From Acidimicrobiia bacterium (GTDB lineage: Bacteria > Actinomycetota > Acidimicrobiia > Spongiisociales > JAHEDJ01): a DNA stretch of 5,838 nucleotides. Under the pieces are notes generated by a model. That model was given only the letters and a program-made list of their open reading frames with translations, ran no database searches and was not told the DNA's origin. Shown here piece by piece: positions 5,829 through 5,838 of the stretch; positions within the stretch are counted from its first letter, which is position 1, and the number at the start of each line of letters is the position of its first letter. The stretch is taken from assembly GCA_030598025.1 (NCBI GenBank), contig JAUVQS010000100.1, forward strand, positions 1 to 5,838, read 5' to 3'. A program made the position numbers and the translations under genes.

Positions 5829-5838
5829 GAAGTCGAAA

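Noticed and set aside
1..5838. CRISPR array, tRNA, rRNA or insertion sequence
   Set aside because: No spaced direct-repeat array, cloverleaf, ribosomal sequence or transposase was seen.

Overview
The window is a stretch of bacterial chromosome of fairly high G+C. Every convincing gene lies on the minus strand, so transcription runs from right to left. The protein families and the codon use would fit an actinobacterial lineage (Acidimicrobiia-like) or a similar high-GC group. That is an inference from style and family resemblance, not a taxonomic assignment.

In transcription order, the right half (5828 down to 2799) is a compact operon. It encodes a divergent ROK/ASKHA-fold sugar kinase, then a PIG-L/LmbE-type zinc N-deacetylase whose start codon overlaps the kinase stop by one base (TAATG), then a two-domain SIS protein resembling the isomerase half of GlmS without the glutaminase domain. 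Kinase, deacetylase and SIS deaminase/isomerase together make a plausible amino-sugar (for example N-acetylglucosamine) catabolic route ending in fructose-6-phosphate and ammonia. A PIG-L enzyme would stand in for NagA, and a SIS enzyme for classical NagB. The trio resembles in composition the archaeal chitin-catabolic set (Dac deacetylase, a glucosamine kinase, GlmD) more than the enterobacterial nag operon. The 94-base gap between deacetylase and SIS gene is exactly filled by a 32-codon ORF with a strong ribosome-binding site and stop/start contacts on both sides. It may be a small protein or a translational coupler.

Positions 2262-2798 hold no convincing gene but carry an unusual density of structured DNA: a hairpin over the SIS stop codon, four tandem heptamers, an 8-bp hairpin, a 14-bp hairpin with a 3-base loop, a 21-position stem that is fully paired only as minus-strand RNA, and a 54-bp concentric palindrome about 80 bases before the next gene. 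No classical U-tract terminator was found.

The left part (2261 to the edge) is an M1-family zinc aminopeptidase with a TTG start. It has GAMEN, HExxH-X18-E and a catalytic tyrosine, and an ERAP1-like C-terminal domain cut by the window edge. It has no visible functional link to the sugar operon and probably belongs to a separate transcription unit.
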